Assembly: GCA_900764045.1 (NCBI GenBank)
Contig: CAAFMN010000091.1
Location: forward strand, 1 to 46,557
Source of the DNA: Clostridia bacterium
GTDB lineage: Bacteria > Bacillota > Clostridia > Lachnospirales > Bianqueaceae
Length of the DNA: 46,557 nucleotides
Direction: 5' to 3'
A program made the translations under genes and the position numbers. The notes under the pieces are model-generated. The model had not been told where the DNA came from and ran no database searches. It worked only from the letters and a program-made list of their open reading frames with translations. Of the stretch, positions 7,913-16,568 are shown piece by piece; the stretch's first letter is position 1, and each line of letters begins with the position of its first letter.

Positions 7913-9553
7913 TTACGTCCCTACGGACTGCTCACTGGAAGACTCTTCCGCCGAATTCTCCTCCGGCACGCTCTCTTCCTGAGAACTCTCCTCTTCCGCG
8001 GAACTCTCTTCCGCTGAGGATTCCTCTTCAGAGCTTTCTTCCTGAGAACTCTCCTCCACATGTTCCCTAAACTGCGAGAAATACAGATTAACAACCGGAG
8101 GCGTATTTCCATTCAGAACCAGATCATAGCCTATAGCCTCATATCCCGACTTTGCCAGCAAAAGATAATAGGTTCCTTCTGTCAGGCGGAATTCTACCGC
8201 TGTTCCATCGCAGACTCCCATGTATTCTCCATCGCAATATACCACAACACCGCTTAACGATGTGGTCAGGGAAACCTTTATATCCGTGGATTCCATATGC
8301 ACAGTAACCTGCATATAGGGCTGGGATACCGTGATCTTCTGTGTCACCGTCTCATATCCCTCTGCAGAAATCTCCAGTTCATGCTCTCCATAGTCCACAG
8401 TCAGCGTTGTAGAGTCCTGTTCTTCTCCATCCAGCTTGACCGTTGCCCGAACTCCTTCCGGCAAAACATTGACATCCACTACCGTCTGATTCTTGCCGGT
8501 CACCGGCAGCGCAAGCTGCTGCCGTACCTGTGCCTCCACAAAAACCGTACCGGACGCCAATGTCGCGCCGTCCTGTTCTATTTTATACTTATTGAAGCCC
8601 TCCGTAAGCACGATCGGCTCCATATCCTTCTCAACTGTCACTTCCACCGGTTTTCCATAAGAAGGCGTAAATACAATCTTAGCGTTCTCATAGTTCTCCG
8701 TCTCCTTCAGTGTCACCGTTCCGACACTCTGCATCACCGCCGCCGTATAGACATGACTGCCCACAATCTGCAGATTGACAACATACTGCTCTGTAATCTC
8801 TGCCGGGTTCATCCTGTTGCCGCCATATGTACACACCAGATGGCTGTCATACTGATACGTCCTGCCATTATAACGGATCTCTCCGTCCGACACGGTCAGT
8901 CCATACGCATTACGGATCTCCTCCGCAGCCGAAGACAGGCGCAATCTCTCAACACGATTGACACTGCCCTCCTGGTAGGACACATCTACGACCTGTCCGG
9001 TACGCAGGGAAGCAAAACCGATCGAATTGCCGTATGCATCCGTCACCTGATCCACACCTGCCAACTCAAAGAGAATCTCCTTGCCTGTATCGCTGCTGTA
9101 GACCATAACACGCATGTTCTCAGAATCCACTGTCGTAATGACACCCGTTGTTGACTGTCCCGTATAACTTTCCTCTATACTGCTTGAGGATTCTGCCGGC
9201 TGACTGGAATTCTCGCTTCTGCCCAGCAGAGTTTTGGACAGGATCAGAAACAGCACGATCACAACCGCCACGATGGCGATTCCGGCAATCAGAACGTTTC
9301 TCAGGATCTTCCCGGTCGGATTGTCCTCTTCCTCCTGCGGGTCCTCCGGCAGCTCTTTTGTAAGCTGCACTGTCTCCATCGCATCCACATCCCTCGGCTC
9401 TCTCTGTCCGGACACAAACGTAGCCGTTTTCTTTTCCTCGCCGAAGAACTCATCCCTCAGCTGCTGTGTCGTCTCGGATGACGCCTCCGGCGTCCGATTA
9501 TCTTTAGAATCAGGAGATCCGGACCATTCGTCCTTCGTCCATTTGTCACTCAT
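7913..9553 (-). CDS. membrane-anchored PEGA-domain protein with Ser/Glu-rich tail
   Basis: 546 residues from ATG at 9551-9553 (AAAGGAG 7 bases upstream); an upstream in-frame ATG lacks such a site. A cytoplasmic acidic N-terminus of about 85 residues precedes one membrane helix (about 88-110). A beta-rich region follows, then two PEGA-like repeats (ITVSQPYMQVTVH... and the LSGVVVYCDGEYMGV...AKSGYEAIGYDL segment), and finally about 55 residues made almost only of Ser and Glu. PEGA domains occur in extracytoplasmic parts of surface proteins. Function unknown. A similar Ser/Glu linker is found in the M15 peptidase at 26.6-27.6 kb. Confidence 0.75.
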   Translation of the reverse strand: MSDKWTKDEWSGSPDSKDNRTPEASSETTQQLRDEFFGEEKKTATFVSGQREPRDVDAMETVQLTKELPEDPQEEEDNPTGKILRNVLIAGIAIVAVVIVLFLILSKTLLGRSENSSQPAESSSSIEESYTGQSTTGVITTVDSENMRVMVYSSDTGKEILFELAGVDQVTDAYGNSIGFASLRTGQVVDVSYQEGSVNRVERLRLSSAAEEIRNAYGLTVSDGEIRYNGRTYQYDSHLVCTYGGNRMNPAEITEQYVVNLQIVGSHVYTAAVMQSVGTVTLKETENYENAKIVFTPSYGKPVEVTVEKDMEPIVLTEGFNKYKIEQDGATLASGTVFVEAQVRQQLALPVTGKNQTVVDVNVLPEGVRATVKLDGEEQDSTTLTVDYGEHELEISAEGYETVTQKITVSQPYMQVTVHMESTDIKVSLTTSLSGVVVYCDGEYMGVCDGTAVEFRLTEGTYYLLLAKSGYEAIGYDLVLNGNTPPVVNLYFSQFREHVEESSQEESSEEESSAEESSAEEESSQEESVPEENSAEESSSEQSVGT

Positions 9554-9640
9554 CGGTATGCTCCTTTCTCTATCCCGATATTGCTCACCGTATATCATTA
9601 TATCATGTTTTTCCCGTTCTGAAAAGTCCTTTACCGGTTT

Positions 9641-10636
9641 TTATAGCAAGTTCATTTTTAATTGCTCCAGACTCCGTCTCCTCTCCTCACACTGTCCCAG
9701 AAATTCCTGCAGCTTGTTTCTGTACTGTGCCGGCACCTTCCAGGATCGCTTCTCGTAGCCTTCCGCCGCCAGCTCCAGTGTCCGCTTCGGGTACAACAGA
9801 TAATAATATAATACTTTCCGCTCATAAGGCCGCAATGTCCGCTCCTCCTCATAGGCGCTTAACAGCGCGCAGGCCGGCTCCGTCTGCCACCCGTTCTTTC
9901 TGAGAAGCTTCTCCATCATCCTTGCCAGATCCATCACCGGCTCCGCCAGCTGTACCGTCTCAAAATCGTGAATCAGATAGCCGTCCTTCCCGAACAATAC
10001 ACTATGATTGGAGAACGCATTATGACAGAACATCTTCTCTTCTTCAGCCCACTGCGCGTTCTCCTCTGCACAGCCGGAGCGCAGTCCCTCCAGCGCTTCC
10101 CTGGCGCTGTCCTCACAACAGCGCAGCACATGCAGAAACATCAGCTCAAATTCTTCCAGACGTCCTCTGCGCCGAATATTTTTTCCCATAAAACGAACCC
10201 GCCTGAGCTGACGTTCCAGCCTGTCGGGCAATTCTCCATATCTGCGCGGCGCCTCGATCCCTTCCGGCAGTTCCAATCCCGTACAGCAGGTATGCAGCGT
10301 TCCCAGAACCCGGCCAAGTTCCCTGCAGGCCTCCGGCTTAGCCAATTCCGCTTCGTTGCCCCGTATCCAATGCCGTACAGTAAGGGTCTCCCTGTTCTGG
10401 CTCAGCCACGGCTGCCCTTCCCGCGTCAGCACATACGCATCCGTCTGTGTCAGTCCCCTCTGACACAGATGCGTTTTAACTTGATGCGCCAGGCGCAGTT
10501 CTCTCTCCGAATTATCCACGCTTTTCACAAGATACAGCCCTGCCTCTGTCTCGCATAGATACGCTCCGAATTCCCGGCTGCTGCGCTGTACCGTCAATCC
10601 AAACTCCTCCAGTGTCTCATGGCTTAATTCCCGCAT
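9641..10636 (-). CDS. CotS-like spore coat / kinase-fold protein
   Basis: 331 residues from ATG at 10634-10636. Resembles the CotS family, an aminoglycoside-phosphotransferase-like fold found in spore coats: N-terminal lobe with the LVKSVDNSERE block, then a C-lobe where the usual HxDxxxxN loop reads CHNAFSNHSVLF and the metal loop reads HDFE (DFE instead of DFD). The missing catalytic Asp in the first motif suggests no kinase activity, which is common in coat relatives. The start at 10636 (AAGGA 9 bases before) is preferred over the ATG at 10672. Adds to the sporulation content of the window. Confidence 0.75.
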   Translation of the reverse strand: MRELSHETLEEFGLTVQRSSREFGAYLCETEAGLYLVKSVDNSERELRLAHQVKTHLCQRGLTQTDAYVLTREGQPWLSQNRETLTVRHWIRGNEAELAKPEACRELGRVLGTLHTCCTGLELPEGIEAPRRYGELPDRLERQLRRVRFMGKNIRRRGRLEEFELMFLHVLRCCEDSAREALEGLRSGCAEENAQWAEEEKMFCHNAFSNHSVLFGKDGYLIHDFETVQLAEPVMDLARMMEKLLRKNGWQTEPACALLSAYEEERTLRPYERKVLYYYLLYPKRTLELAAEGYEKRSWKVPAQYRNKLQEFLGQCEERRRSLEQLKMNLL

Positions 10637-10691
10637 CGTTTCACATCCTTTTTCATAGTCCGTTGCCCGCATGGCGGGGAACGCTACTATC

Positions 10692-11159
10692 CTATGCCTT
10701 CGGATGCCAAACAGAACACGAGCGCATACAAAAATCCAGGGGTGCCGTCTGGCTCCCCTGGATAAACTCGCATAATCTTAAAGCTTCCAATCGGCCGCTG
10801 GCATTCTGACTGAAGTATCCCAGAGGCAGCGTGACAGTATGGTGCAGCGCTGCCTTTTTCATATTGGTCGCTGTACGGAACGCTGCCAAATGCGAACAGC
10901 ATAGGGCAAGAAAATACAATAAAATACTCAGAATGGAGCATCCTGCTGCCCACCAGGCATAAACGCCGCTATGAGACGCCAGCGCAATATCTCCTGCTAT
11001 CAGGGCATTCAGCATGTCGCGCACAAAAAACCAGATGCAGACAAACGGAATCATCGACATCACCGTACTGAGTCCGGCTAAAACCATACTCAGAATCGTA
11101 AGCCAGTGCCGATTGCCTGTATAAGCAAACATTCTGGATATCTCAGAATTCTTTTTCAT
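10692..11159 (-). pseudogene. ABC exporter N-terminal fragment
   Basis: 155 residues. Residues 1-118 match the start of a type-1 ABC exporter with fused membrane and ATPase domains: two or three membrane helices (about 18-45, 68-92) and the LPLGYFSQNASGRL motif that precedes the first cytoplasmic loop. After GRL the sequence changes abruptly to an unrelated 37-residue tail and stops; no Walker A, Q-loop or signature motif follows. A hairpin terminator lies inside the tail (10736-10761). Loss of the rest of the gene by deletion is the likely cause. AGGAGG precedes the ATG. The promoter carries a GTTAG-N6-CTAAC box, suggesting the intact ancestor was a metal- or siderophore-related transporter. 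Confidence 0.8.
10730..10761 (-). terminator. terminator inside the ABC fragment
   Basis: CCAGGGG/CCCCTGG arms with inner GCC-AGAC-GGC and ATTTTTG following on the minus strand. It lies within the divergent tail of the fragment, which fits a deletion that fused the gene start to its old 3' end. Confidence 0.7.
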
Positions 11160-11179
11160 TCGAAACCTCCTAAAAAGAA

Positions 11180-11244
11180 AAGCGCTGTAGTTAGTTTTCT
11201 CTAACTACAGCGCTTATTTTAAGAGCATTGCCTTCTAATTGCAA
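11180..11244 (-). promoter_or_regulatory. promoter and hairpin operator of the ABC fragment
   Basis: TTGCAA (11239-11244), 17-base spacer, TAAAAT (11216-11221), then a perfect 15-bp inverted repeat (11180-11215; arm AAGCGCTGTAGTTAG) whose core is GTTAG-N6-CTAAC (11190-11205). TTCTTTTTAGGAGG follows, so the same hairpin could also terminate transcription from the upstream AraC gene. Confidence 0.65.
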
Positions 11245-11747
11245 TGACTGAGGGGACTATTTTCTATCCATTCAGACTTCTTTTCGATATTCTGTTGGCG
11301 GCATCCCGTATTCCGCACAAAAGCAGAGGTAAATTTATTCGGATTCAAATACCCGATCTGCGCGGCAATCTCACCTATAGTAAGTCCGCTCTCCTTAAGG
11401 AGTCGTTCTGCCATCTGCAGGCGATATCGTTTCATATACGCATATACTGAATCCCCGTATACACCCCGAAAGCATTTTTTCATAACCGTTGGGGAAAGAT
11501 CGAACCGTTCGGACAGTTCATCAATTGTATAATGCTCATTAAAATGCTCTACAAGAAAAGCATGAACCCGTTTGATCGCGGCAATCTGCGCCGCAGAAAA
11601 ATCAATCGTCACCGTGATACCATGATAGTATGCGGTCAGAAATTCCAATTCATGCACCGATGCGCCATACAGATCGATACTCGTAAATCGATCCGCCGAG
11701 AACGCGGACAATAATATATCTCTGGCAAGCGAATATGGATTCTCCAT
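11235..11747 (-). pseudogene. AraC-family regulator, N-terminally short and C-terminally frameshifted
   Basis: The reading frame holds an AraC/XylS DNA-binding region: first HTH TIDELSERFDLSPTVMKKCF, second HTH LTIGEIAAQIGYLNPNKFTSAF. After TSAF the frame goes out of register. Adding one base to the A4 run at 11319-11322 restores CAEYGMPPTEYRKEV followed by TGA at 11272-11274, the expected end of an AraC second domain, so a one-base deletion is inferred. Only about 70 residues precede the HTH region, much less than a full sensor domain, so the 5' part is probably also lost. A GGGAG site precedes the ATG. Known relatives sit beside ABC siderophore exporters, which fits the neighbour at 10692. 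Confidence 0.75.
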
Positions 11748-11760
11748 ATACGAATCTCCC

Positions 11761-12396
11761 TCAGGCCTCGGACTTTCGATTCCAATTTCTCATACCGCTG
11801 CCCTGCTGCTCTACAAATCCGCGGTGTCCGTGCACAGGAATCTGTTCCAGCGCCGCCTCCAACGCCGCAAACTCATCTTTCGTCAGATTTACATTCCATG
11901 CGCCAAGATTCTCAAGAATCCGCTCCTGGTTTTTGGAGCCGGGAATCGGTACGACACCTGGATATTTATGCAGCATCCAGCTTAAAGCAATCTGCGCTTT
12001 GGTCGCGTTCCTTCCTTCTGCGTAACGAGTCAACAGGTCAAGAACCGGCTGATTGGCCGCCATATTTTCTTTGCGAAGCTGCGGGACATATTTACGCACA
12101 TCATCGCTATGAGAAAAGTCCGTAGTGGCGATCACTTTTCCGGACAAAAATCCGCTCGCGATGGGTGAAAACGGAACCACACCAATCTGATGATCCACAC
12201 AATATGGGATGACCTCTTTCTCTATTCCTCTCTCCAGCATGGAATAAATATTCTAGACTGCCGACAACGGTGTAACGGCATTGGCTCTGCTGATTACATC
12301 TACATCGACCTGTGATAAGCCCCATCCACGGATCAGTCCCATGCATCCCATTCCGATGGGCGAGACCTCTATATCTCTCAGTTTCCGTGTATTCAT
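11761..12396 (-). pseudogene. aldo/keto reductase remnant with internal deletion and amber codon
   Basis: Starts at ATG 12394-12396 with MNTRKLRDIEVSPIGMGCMG, the N-terminus of a roughly 330-residue aldo/keto reductase, then jumps directly to LIRGWGLSQVDVDVISRA, which normally lies about 130 residues later. The Asp/Tyr/Lys/His catalytic region is therefore missing. TAG at 12253-12255 then interrupts the frame after AVTPLSAV, where relatives have Gln (CAG to TAG). Downstream the frame resumes as NIYSMLERGIEKEVIPYC and runs normally to SGFLSGK, IPGSKNQERILENLGAW and the C-terminus at 11761. Its ATG overlaps the TGA of the CCA-adding enzyme. Confidence 0.85.
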
Positions 12397-13766
12397 TGGC
12401 TCTCCTTTCCGCCTTCCGGATCCGTTCCGATCTTCTCCTTTAACTGCGTCGCAACCTGCAGCAGCAACTCTTTGCTGTTGGCCTGCGGTTTTTCCAATAC
12501 CTGCCGCAGCAGCAGGTTCAGAACTGTACCGATCATCTTGCCCCTGGGATATCCAATCTCCATGAGATCCCGTCCTCCAACCGCAAGATCCGCCAGCTTT
12601 ACGCATTCTCCCCGGTCCAGAACCCCTTCATAAAGCGCATGCGCCCTTTCCAGCTTCCGCAGGCTCTCCTCTCGGCTCTGCACACTATGTACCATAGCGT
12701 CCGCCCTCTGCAATGCCTCCAGATACGGATAAAAGCCATCCGGCAGCACCGACAGCAGCTGCCTCATCTGTACATCTGTCTCCGGCGGATCGGTGTCATG
12801 CATACGAACGGCCAGCACAATCGCCTCCCGCGCCACATTGTCAAATTTCAGCCTGCGCAGAATGCTGTCCGCCATCTCTGCTCCCATTTCCGGATGTCCG
12901 GTAAAGTGATCAATCCCTGCCTCGTCTGTCACTCTGCAGCGCGGCTTGGCAATATCATGAAGCAGCGCCGCCCAGCGCACCACTCGTACGGCCGGCGTCT
13001 CCGCTACTGTACGTATGGTATGTTCTTCGACCGTATAGCAATGATACCGGTTCTTCTGCGGTACGCCGACACTTTCCATCCACTCCGGAATGATCTGCGC
13101 CATCAGTCCGCTGGCGGCAAGATCTCTTAGCACCTCCGGATGCTCCGATACCAGAAGCTGCTCCATCTCCTCCCGTACCCGTTCCCGGCTCACGTTGGCC
13201 AATAACGGTGCCTTCTCGCGAATAGCGCGCTTCGTAGTCTCCTCTATCTCAAATCCGAATCTCGCGGCAAACCGATACGCCCGCAGCATCCGCAGCGCGT
13301 CCTCTTCAAAACGCTCCCTCGCTTCCCCTACACAGCGAATTCGTCCCGCTCTCAGATCCTCCTGCCCCTGAAACAGATCAACCACTCCGGTTCTTGGATG
13401 ATATGCCATCGCATTCATCGTAAAGTCCCGCCGTTTCAGATCCTCTCGCAAGCTTCCTGTATACTGCACCGTGTCCGGGCGGCGATGATCCGTATACACT
13501 CCGTCAACACGGAATGTCGTAACTTCATAGATCTCCGTCCCGAATCGGACGCTCACCGTCCCATGTTCAATTCCCGTATCATAGGTATTGCGGAAAATCC
13601 GCTTTACATCCTGGGGTTCAGCAGAGGTCGTAATATCCCAATCCTTAGGGGTTCTGCCCATTAGGCTGTCCCGAACGCAGCCGCCTACCACATAGGCCTG
13701 AAACCCTGCTGTCTCCAACTCATCCAATATCCTCTCCGCATCCCGCGGTATCTGAATCCTCTGCAT
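12393..13766 (-). CDS. cca: CCA tRNA nucleotidyltransferase
   Basis: 457 residues from ATG at 13764-13766 (AGAGG upstream). Adds or repairs the 3' CCA of tRNAs. The class II nucleotidyltransferase head is clear: VVGGCVRDSLMG and the DWDI metal site (near 43-46), RRDFTMNAMAY, and GEARERFEEDALRMLRAYRFAARF. A C-terminal HD domain follows (WAALLHDIAKPRC, and HDTD near 330). The tRNA-Pro gene in this window does not encode CCA, consistent with the need for this enzyme. The stop overlaps the start of the aldo/keto reductase remnant (ATGA). Confidence 0.93.
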   Translation of the reverse strand: MQRIQIPRDAERILDELETAGFQAYVVGGCVRDSLMGRTPKDWDITTSAEPQDVKRIFRNTYDTGIEHGTVSVRFGTEIYEVTTFRVDGVYTDHRRPDTVQYTGSLREDLKRRDFTMNAMAYHPRTGVVDLFQGQEDLRAGRIRCVGEARERFEEDALRMLRAYRFAARFGFEIEETTKRAIREKAPLLANVSRERVREEMEQLLVSEHPEVLRDLAASGLMAQIIPEWMESVGVPQKNRYHCYTVEEHTIRTVAETPAVRVVRWAALLHDIAKPRCRVTDEAGIDHFTGHPEMGAEMADSILRRLKFDNVAREAIVLAVRMHDTDPPETDVQMRQLLSVLPDGFYPYLEALQRADAMVHSVQSREESLRKLERAHALYEGVLDRGECVKLADLAVGGRDLMEIGYPRGKMIGTVLNLLLRQVLEKPQANSKELLLQVATQLKEKIGTDPEGGKESQ

Positions 13767-13904
13767 TCTTTCACCTCTTTTTCCTAAAAAGTATACCATA
13801 GATCCCGTTTTTTTTCAAATATTTCTCTTGTATAAGCCGTAAAAAAAGGAACATACTACTTGTGATGAAGCCTGCAAGCCTCATCATAAAAGGAGGAAGC
13901 CATT

Positions 13905-14084
13905 ATGCAAGATTACAAGGAGATCAACCGCTGTATCTGCTGTGATGTAACGGAATGCCGTCATCACGCCAATGCTCAGGACTACTGCACCTTACAGGAA
14001 ATCCGTGTACAGAAGCATGAGCCCCATGCTACACAATGTAAATGTACGGACTGTGCGAGCTTTGAATGTAAGCCCGTAATGTAA
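13905..14084 (+). CDS. DUF1540 small Cys-rich protein
   Basis: 59 residues with eight Cys arranged in two groups (CICCDVTECRHH and CKCTDCASFEC), the DUF1540 pattern, probably metal binding. AGGAGG precedes the ATG by 9 bases. Function unknown; members are common in spore-forming Clostridia. Upstream, CATACTA at about 13851 with GTATA 17 bases before loosely resembles a sporulation sigma-G promoter, but the match is weak. A strong terminator follows. Confidence 0.85.
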   Translation: MQDYKEINRCICCDVTECRHHANAQDYCTLQEIRVQKHEPHATQCKCTDCASFECKPVM

Positions 14085-14098
14085 CCGGATTTAGCCCA

Positions 14099-14137
14099 GA
14101 AAAAACACCGTAATTTTTGAATTACGGTGTTTTTTTC
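14099..14137 (+). terminator. terminator of the DUF1540 gene
   Basis: Perfect 11-bp stem ACACCGTAATT/AATTACGGTGT, 4-base loop, A run before and seven T after. Confidence 0.9.
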
Positions 14138-14167
14138 TGTCTTATTCCATTTTTTGCAAGAAAATGC

Positions 14168-14205
14168 TTGATTTTTTCTGATACCTTCATTATAATGAAG
14201 GTATC
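14168..14205 (+). promoter_or_regulatory. lrp promoter with a 26-bp perfect palindrome
   Basis: TTGATT (14168-14173), 17-base spacer, TATAAT (14191-14196). A perfect inverted repeat with 13-base arms (GATACCTTCATTA) spans 14180-14205 and covers the -10 box. Autoregulation by the Lrp-type product is inferred. Confidence 0.75.
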
Positions 14206-14226
14206 AACAATTGAGGAGGTACCCCA

Positions 14227-14682
14227 ATGGATCGTATTGATAATGAAATCCTGACTCTCCTGCTGAAAAACGCGCGTATTTCCCTTTCCGAGATCAGCAG
14301 CCAGGTCAATTTATCCGTTTCCGCAGTTAGCGAACGTTTGAAAAAGCTGGAGAATTCCGAGATGATTCAACAGTATACAACGATTCTGAATCCCAAGGCT
14401 TTTCATAAGGATCTGACGGTTATCATGCTGGTGACCCTGACTAATTTCTCCGAGAACTCCGAGTTCACCGAGTATGTTCTGTCCGAACCTTCGATCACGG
14501 AATATTACTATATCGCTGGAAGCTATGACTGCTGCCTTAAAATCATCACAGAGGATACGGTTTCCTTTGAAAAGATCTTTAACCAGATCCGCAGCTTCCC
14601 CTGTGTCGGCAAAACGCAGAGCAATGTCGTACTGTCTTCTTTAAAATGTACGCATTCCATTATGCCTCCGGCAGTCGATTAA
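14227..14682 (+). CDS. Lrp/AsnC family transcriptional regulator
   Basis: 151 residues, normal for the family. An N-terminal AsnC-type winged HTH (residues 1-50, IDNEILTLLLKNARISLSEIS...SVSAVSERLKKLE) is followed by a RAM/ACT-like ligand-binding domain (about 62-140, with YYIAGSYDCCLKI). Such proteins form octameric dimers of dimers and sense amino acids. The target is not obvious: the following gene is on the other strand. GAGGAGG lies 8 bases before the ATG, and a large palindrome covers the promoter. Confidence 0.9.
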   Translation: MDRIDNEILTLLLKNARISLSEISSQVNLSVSAVSERLKKLENSEMIQQYTTILNPKAFHKDLTVIMLVTLTNFSENSEFTEYVLSEPSITEYYYIAGSYDCCLKIITEDTVSFEKIFNQIRSFPCVGKTQSNVVLSSLKCTHSIMPPAVD

Positions 14683-14701
14683 TTGATTGCTATTACATCC
14701 T

Positions 14702-14732
14702 AAGCGCTGTCAGTTATCTGACGGCGCTTTTT
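14702..14732 (+). terminator. terminator of the Lrp gene
   Basis: AAGCGCTGTCAG/CTGACGGCGCTT stem with one G-U pair, TTAT loop, followed by TTTT. Confidence 0.8.
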
Positions 14733-15186
14733 ATCTTCTTCCGCAGTTTCCCCGCCGCCTGCAGCGGCGCCTGCGGTCATAGATCTCATTCAACAGCAAA
14801 ATCCGTACAAGATCCTCCAGATATCCTTCCGGTTGGCGGCTTCCCTGCATCTGTTGTACGATTCGCTCCACCGCCCGTTCTATGTGCGCCTCTTCCAGCG
14901 ACTCATCCATCAGAATATTTCCCTCCAGCTCCATGCGGTCCGTTTCTTTGCTAATCAGCTGTGCCATATTCCGTGCTGCCGGAGACTCCATCCGCCGTAT
15001 CTCCTCCCGGTCTCTTTCGTCCATATTGAAATAATCCGGTTCCACATTTTCGATCCGCATCGGCTCGATCTGTTCCACATATTCTCCGCCTGACGGAGCT
15101 TCTTTTCCCTCATCTAAGATCATTTTCGGCGCGTTGCCGTATCCGAGTCCGCAGCTTCCGGACTGCCGATATAATATAGAACGCAT
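14731..15186 (-). CDS. hypothetical protein with basic C-terminus
   Basis: About 151 residues; ATG codons at 15187-15189 and 15184-15186 are both possible starts behind AAAGGGG. Not recognised. The middle (residues 50-115) is acidic and helical (MDERDREEIRRMESPAARN), followed by an ERAVERIVQQMQ amphipathic helix and a short tail very rich in Arg (RRRRCRRRGNCGRR). The Arg-rich tail recalls nucleic-acid-binding or spore coat tails but gives no name. It lies 56 bases downstream of rarA on the same strand. Confidence 0.55.
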   Translation of the reverse strand: MRSILYRQSGSCGLGYGNAPKMILDEGKEAPSGGEYVEQIEPMRIENVEPDYFNMDERDREEIRRMESPAARNMAQLISKETDRMELEGNILMDESLEEAHIERAVERIVQQMQGSRQPEGYLEDLVRILLLNEIYDRRRRCRRRGNCGRR

Positions 15187-15242
15187 CATCACTGCCCCTT
15201 TCCGCTTTCAGGATAGTATATGATGCGTTCTTCTGATATGTG

Positions 15243-16562
15243 TCAGTCTTCTTTTTTTAATTCCGTCAGATACTGGCGGATCGCACGTTCATTTTTATTC
15301 TCTCCCGGCTGATAATAGACGGTACCTTCCAATGCGTCCGGCATATATTGCTGCTTGACATAATGATTCGGATAATCATGCGGGTACAGATATTCCACTC
15401 CATGCCCCAGCTTGGCCGCTCCAGCATAATGCGCATCCCGCAGATGCGCAGGGATCACCCCCAGTTCCCGTGTCCGCAGATCCTCCAAAGCCGCGCCGAT
15501 CGCCCTTGTCGCGGAATTGGATTTGGGAGCCGTGGCCAGGAGAATCACTGCCTGTGCCAGATTCAGCTGTGCTTCCGGCAGTCCGACCTGTAATGCCGCA
15601 TCGGTACAGCTCTTCACGATACTGATCGCGCTGGGGTAAGCCAGGCCGACATCCTCCGACGCGATAACCAAGAGTCTACGGCAGATGGACTTCAGATCTC
15701 CGCCCTCAATCAGACGCGCAAGATAATGAATGGCCGCATCCGGATCGCTCCCCCGGATTGACTTCTGAAAACAGCTCAGGATATCGTAATGCGCGTCTCC
15801 ATCCTTATCGAAGCGAAAGGCCTTACGCTGTATGCACTGACTAGCTGTCTCCAGATCGATCACAATTCTTCCGTCTTCCCCCGGCGGCGTTGTAAGCGCT
15901 CCCAACTCCAATGCGCTCAGCGCTGCTCTGGCATCTCCGTCACTGAGCCTTGCCAAAAATTCCGCCGCGTCCTCATTCAGCTGCAGCGCCATATTGCCCA
16001 GGCCCCGTTCCTTGTCAGAGACCGCCCGGTACAACAGCTTCCGGATGTTCTCCGCACTCAGCGGCTTCAGCTGAAATATCCGCGAGCGGGACAATAACGC
16101 TCCATTGACTTCAAAGTACGGATTCTCCGTGGTTGCTCCGATCAGCACCACCACGCCCTCTTCCACCGCAGGCAGAAGCGCGTCCTGCTGGGCTTTATTA
16201 AAACGATGAATCTCATCGATAAAGAGGATGGTCCGCTGTCCTTTCATTCCCAGAGCACCACGTGCTTCGGCAATCACTGTCTCAATGTCCTTTTTCCCTG
16301 CCGTAACCGCATTCAGTTGCCGGAAAAGGGAGCGTGTCGAGCCCGCTATGATACGGGCAAGTGTTGTCTTGCCCGTACCCGGCGGCCCGTAAAAGATTAC
16401 AGATCCCAGTTGATCTGCCTTAATCGCCCGGTACAGCAGGGTCCCCTTGCCCACGATCTCTTCCTGTCCTACGAATTCTTCCAGAGATCTGGGGCGCATC
16501 CGGTATGCCAGGGGGCCGCTTGTTTTTAATTCCTGTTCCCGGTTAAATTCAAACAGATCCAT
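15243..16562 (-). CDS. rarA: replication-associated recombination protein RarA (MgsA)
   Basis: 439-residue AAA+ ATPase acting at stalled replication forks. Walker A GPPGTGKTT (about 59-67), Walker B ILFIDEIHR, sensor 1 GATTENPYFE and the arginine finger region are clear; the C-terminal half has the MgsA tetramerisation segment (SEDVGLAYPSAI, YPHDYPNHYVKQQYMP). The ATG is only 6 bases after the GH4 stop codon with no strong Shine-Dalgarno except GGGAG inside the GH4 end, suggesting translational coupling. Confidence 0.93.
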   Translation of the reverse strand: MDLFEFNREQELKTSGPLAYRMRPRSLEEFVGQEEIVGKGTLLYRAIKADQLGSVIFYGPPGTGKTTLARIIAGSTRSLFRQLNAVTAGKKDIETVIAEARGALGMKGQRTILFIDEIHRFNKAQQDALLPAVEEGVVVLIGATTENPYFEVNGALLSRSRIFQLKPLSAENIRKLLYRAVSDKERGLGNMALQLNEDAAEFLARLSDGDARAALSALELGALTTPPGEDGRIVIDLETASQCIQRKAFRFDKDGDAHYDILSCFQKSIRGSDPDAAIHYLARLIEGGDLKSICRRLLVIASEDVGLAYPSAISIVKSCTDAALQVGLPEAQLNLAQAVILLATAPKSNSATRAIGAALEDLRTRELGVIPAHLRDAHYAGAAKLGHGVEYLYPHDYPNHYVKQQYMPDALEGTVYYQPGENKNERAIRQYLTELKKED

Positions 16563-16568
16563 ACAGAT

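Noticed and set aside
312..12255. Two in-frame TAG codons could mean UAG is reassigned in this organism
   Set aside because: The expected residues differ (Trp and Gln), and yabG and the MerR gene end normally in TAG with sensible C-termini. Mutation is simpler.
13840..13860. Sporulation sigma promoter before the DUF1540 gene
   Set aside because: CATACTA with an imperfect GTATA 17 bases upstream is too weak to list as a feature on its own.
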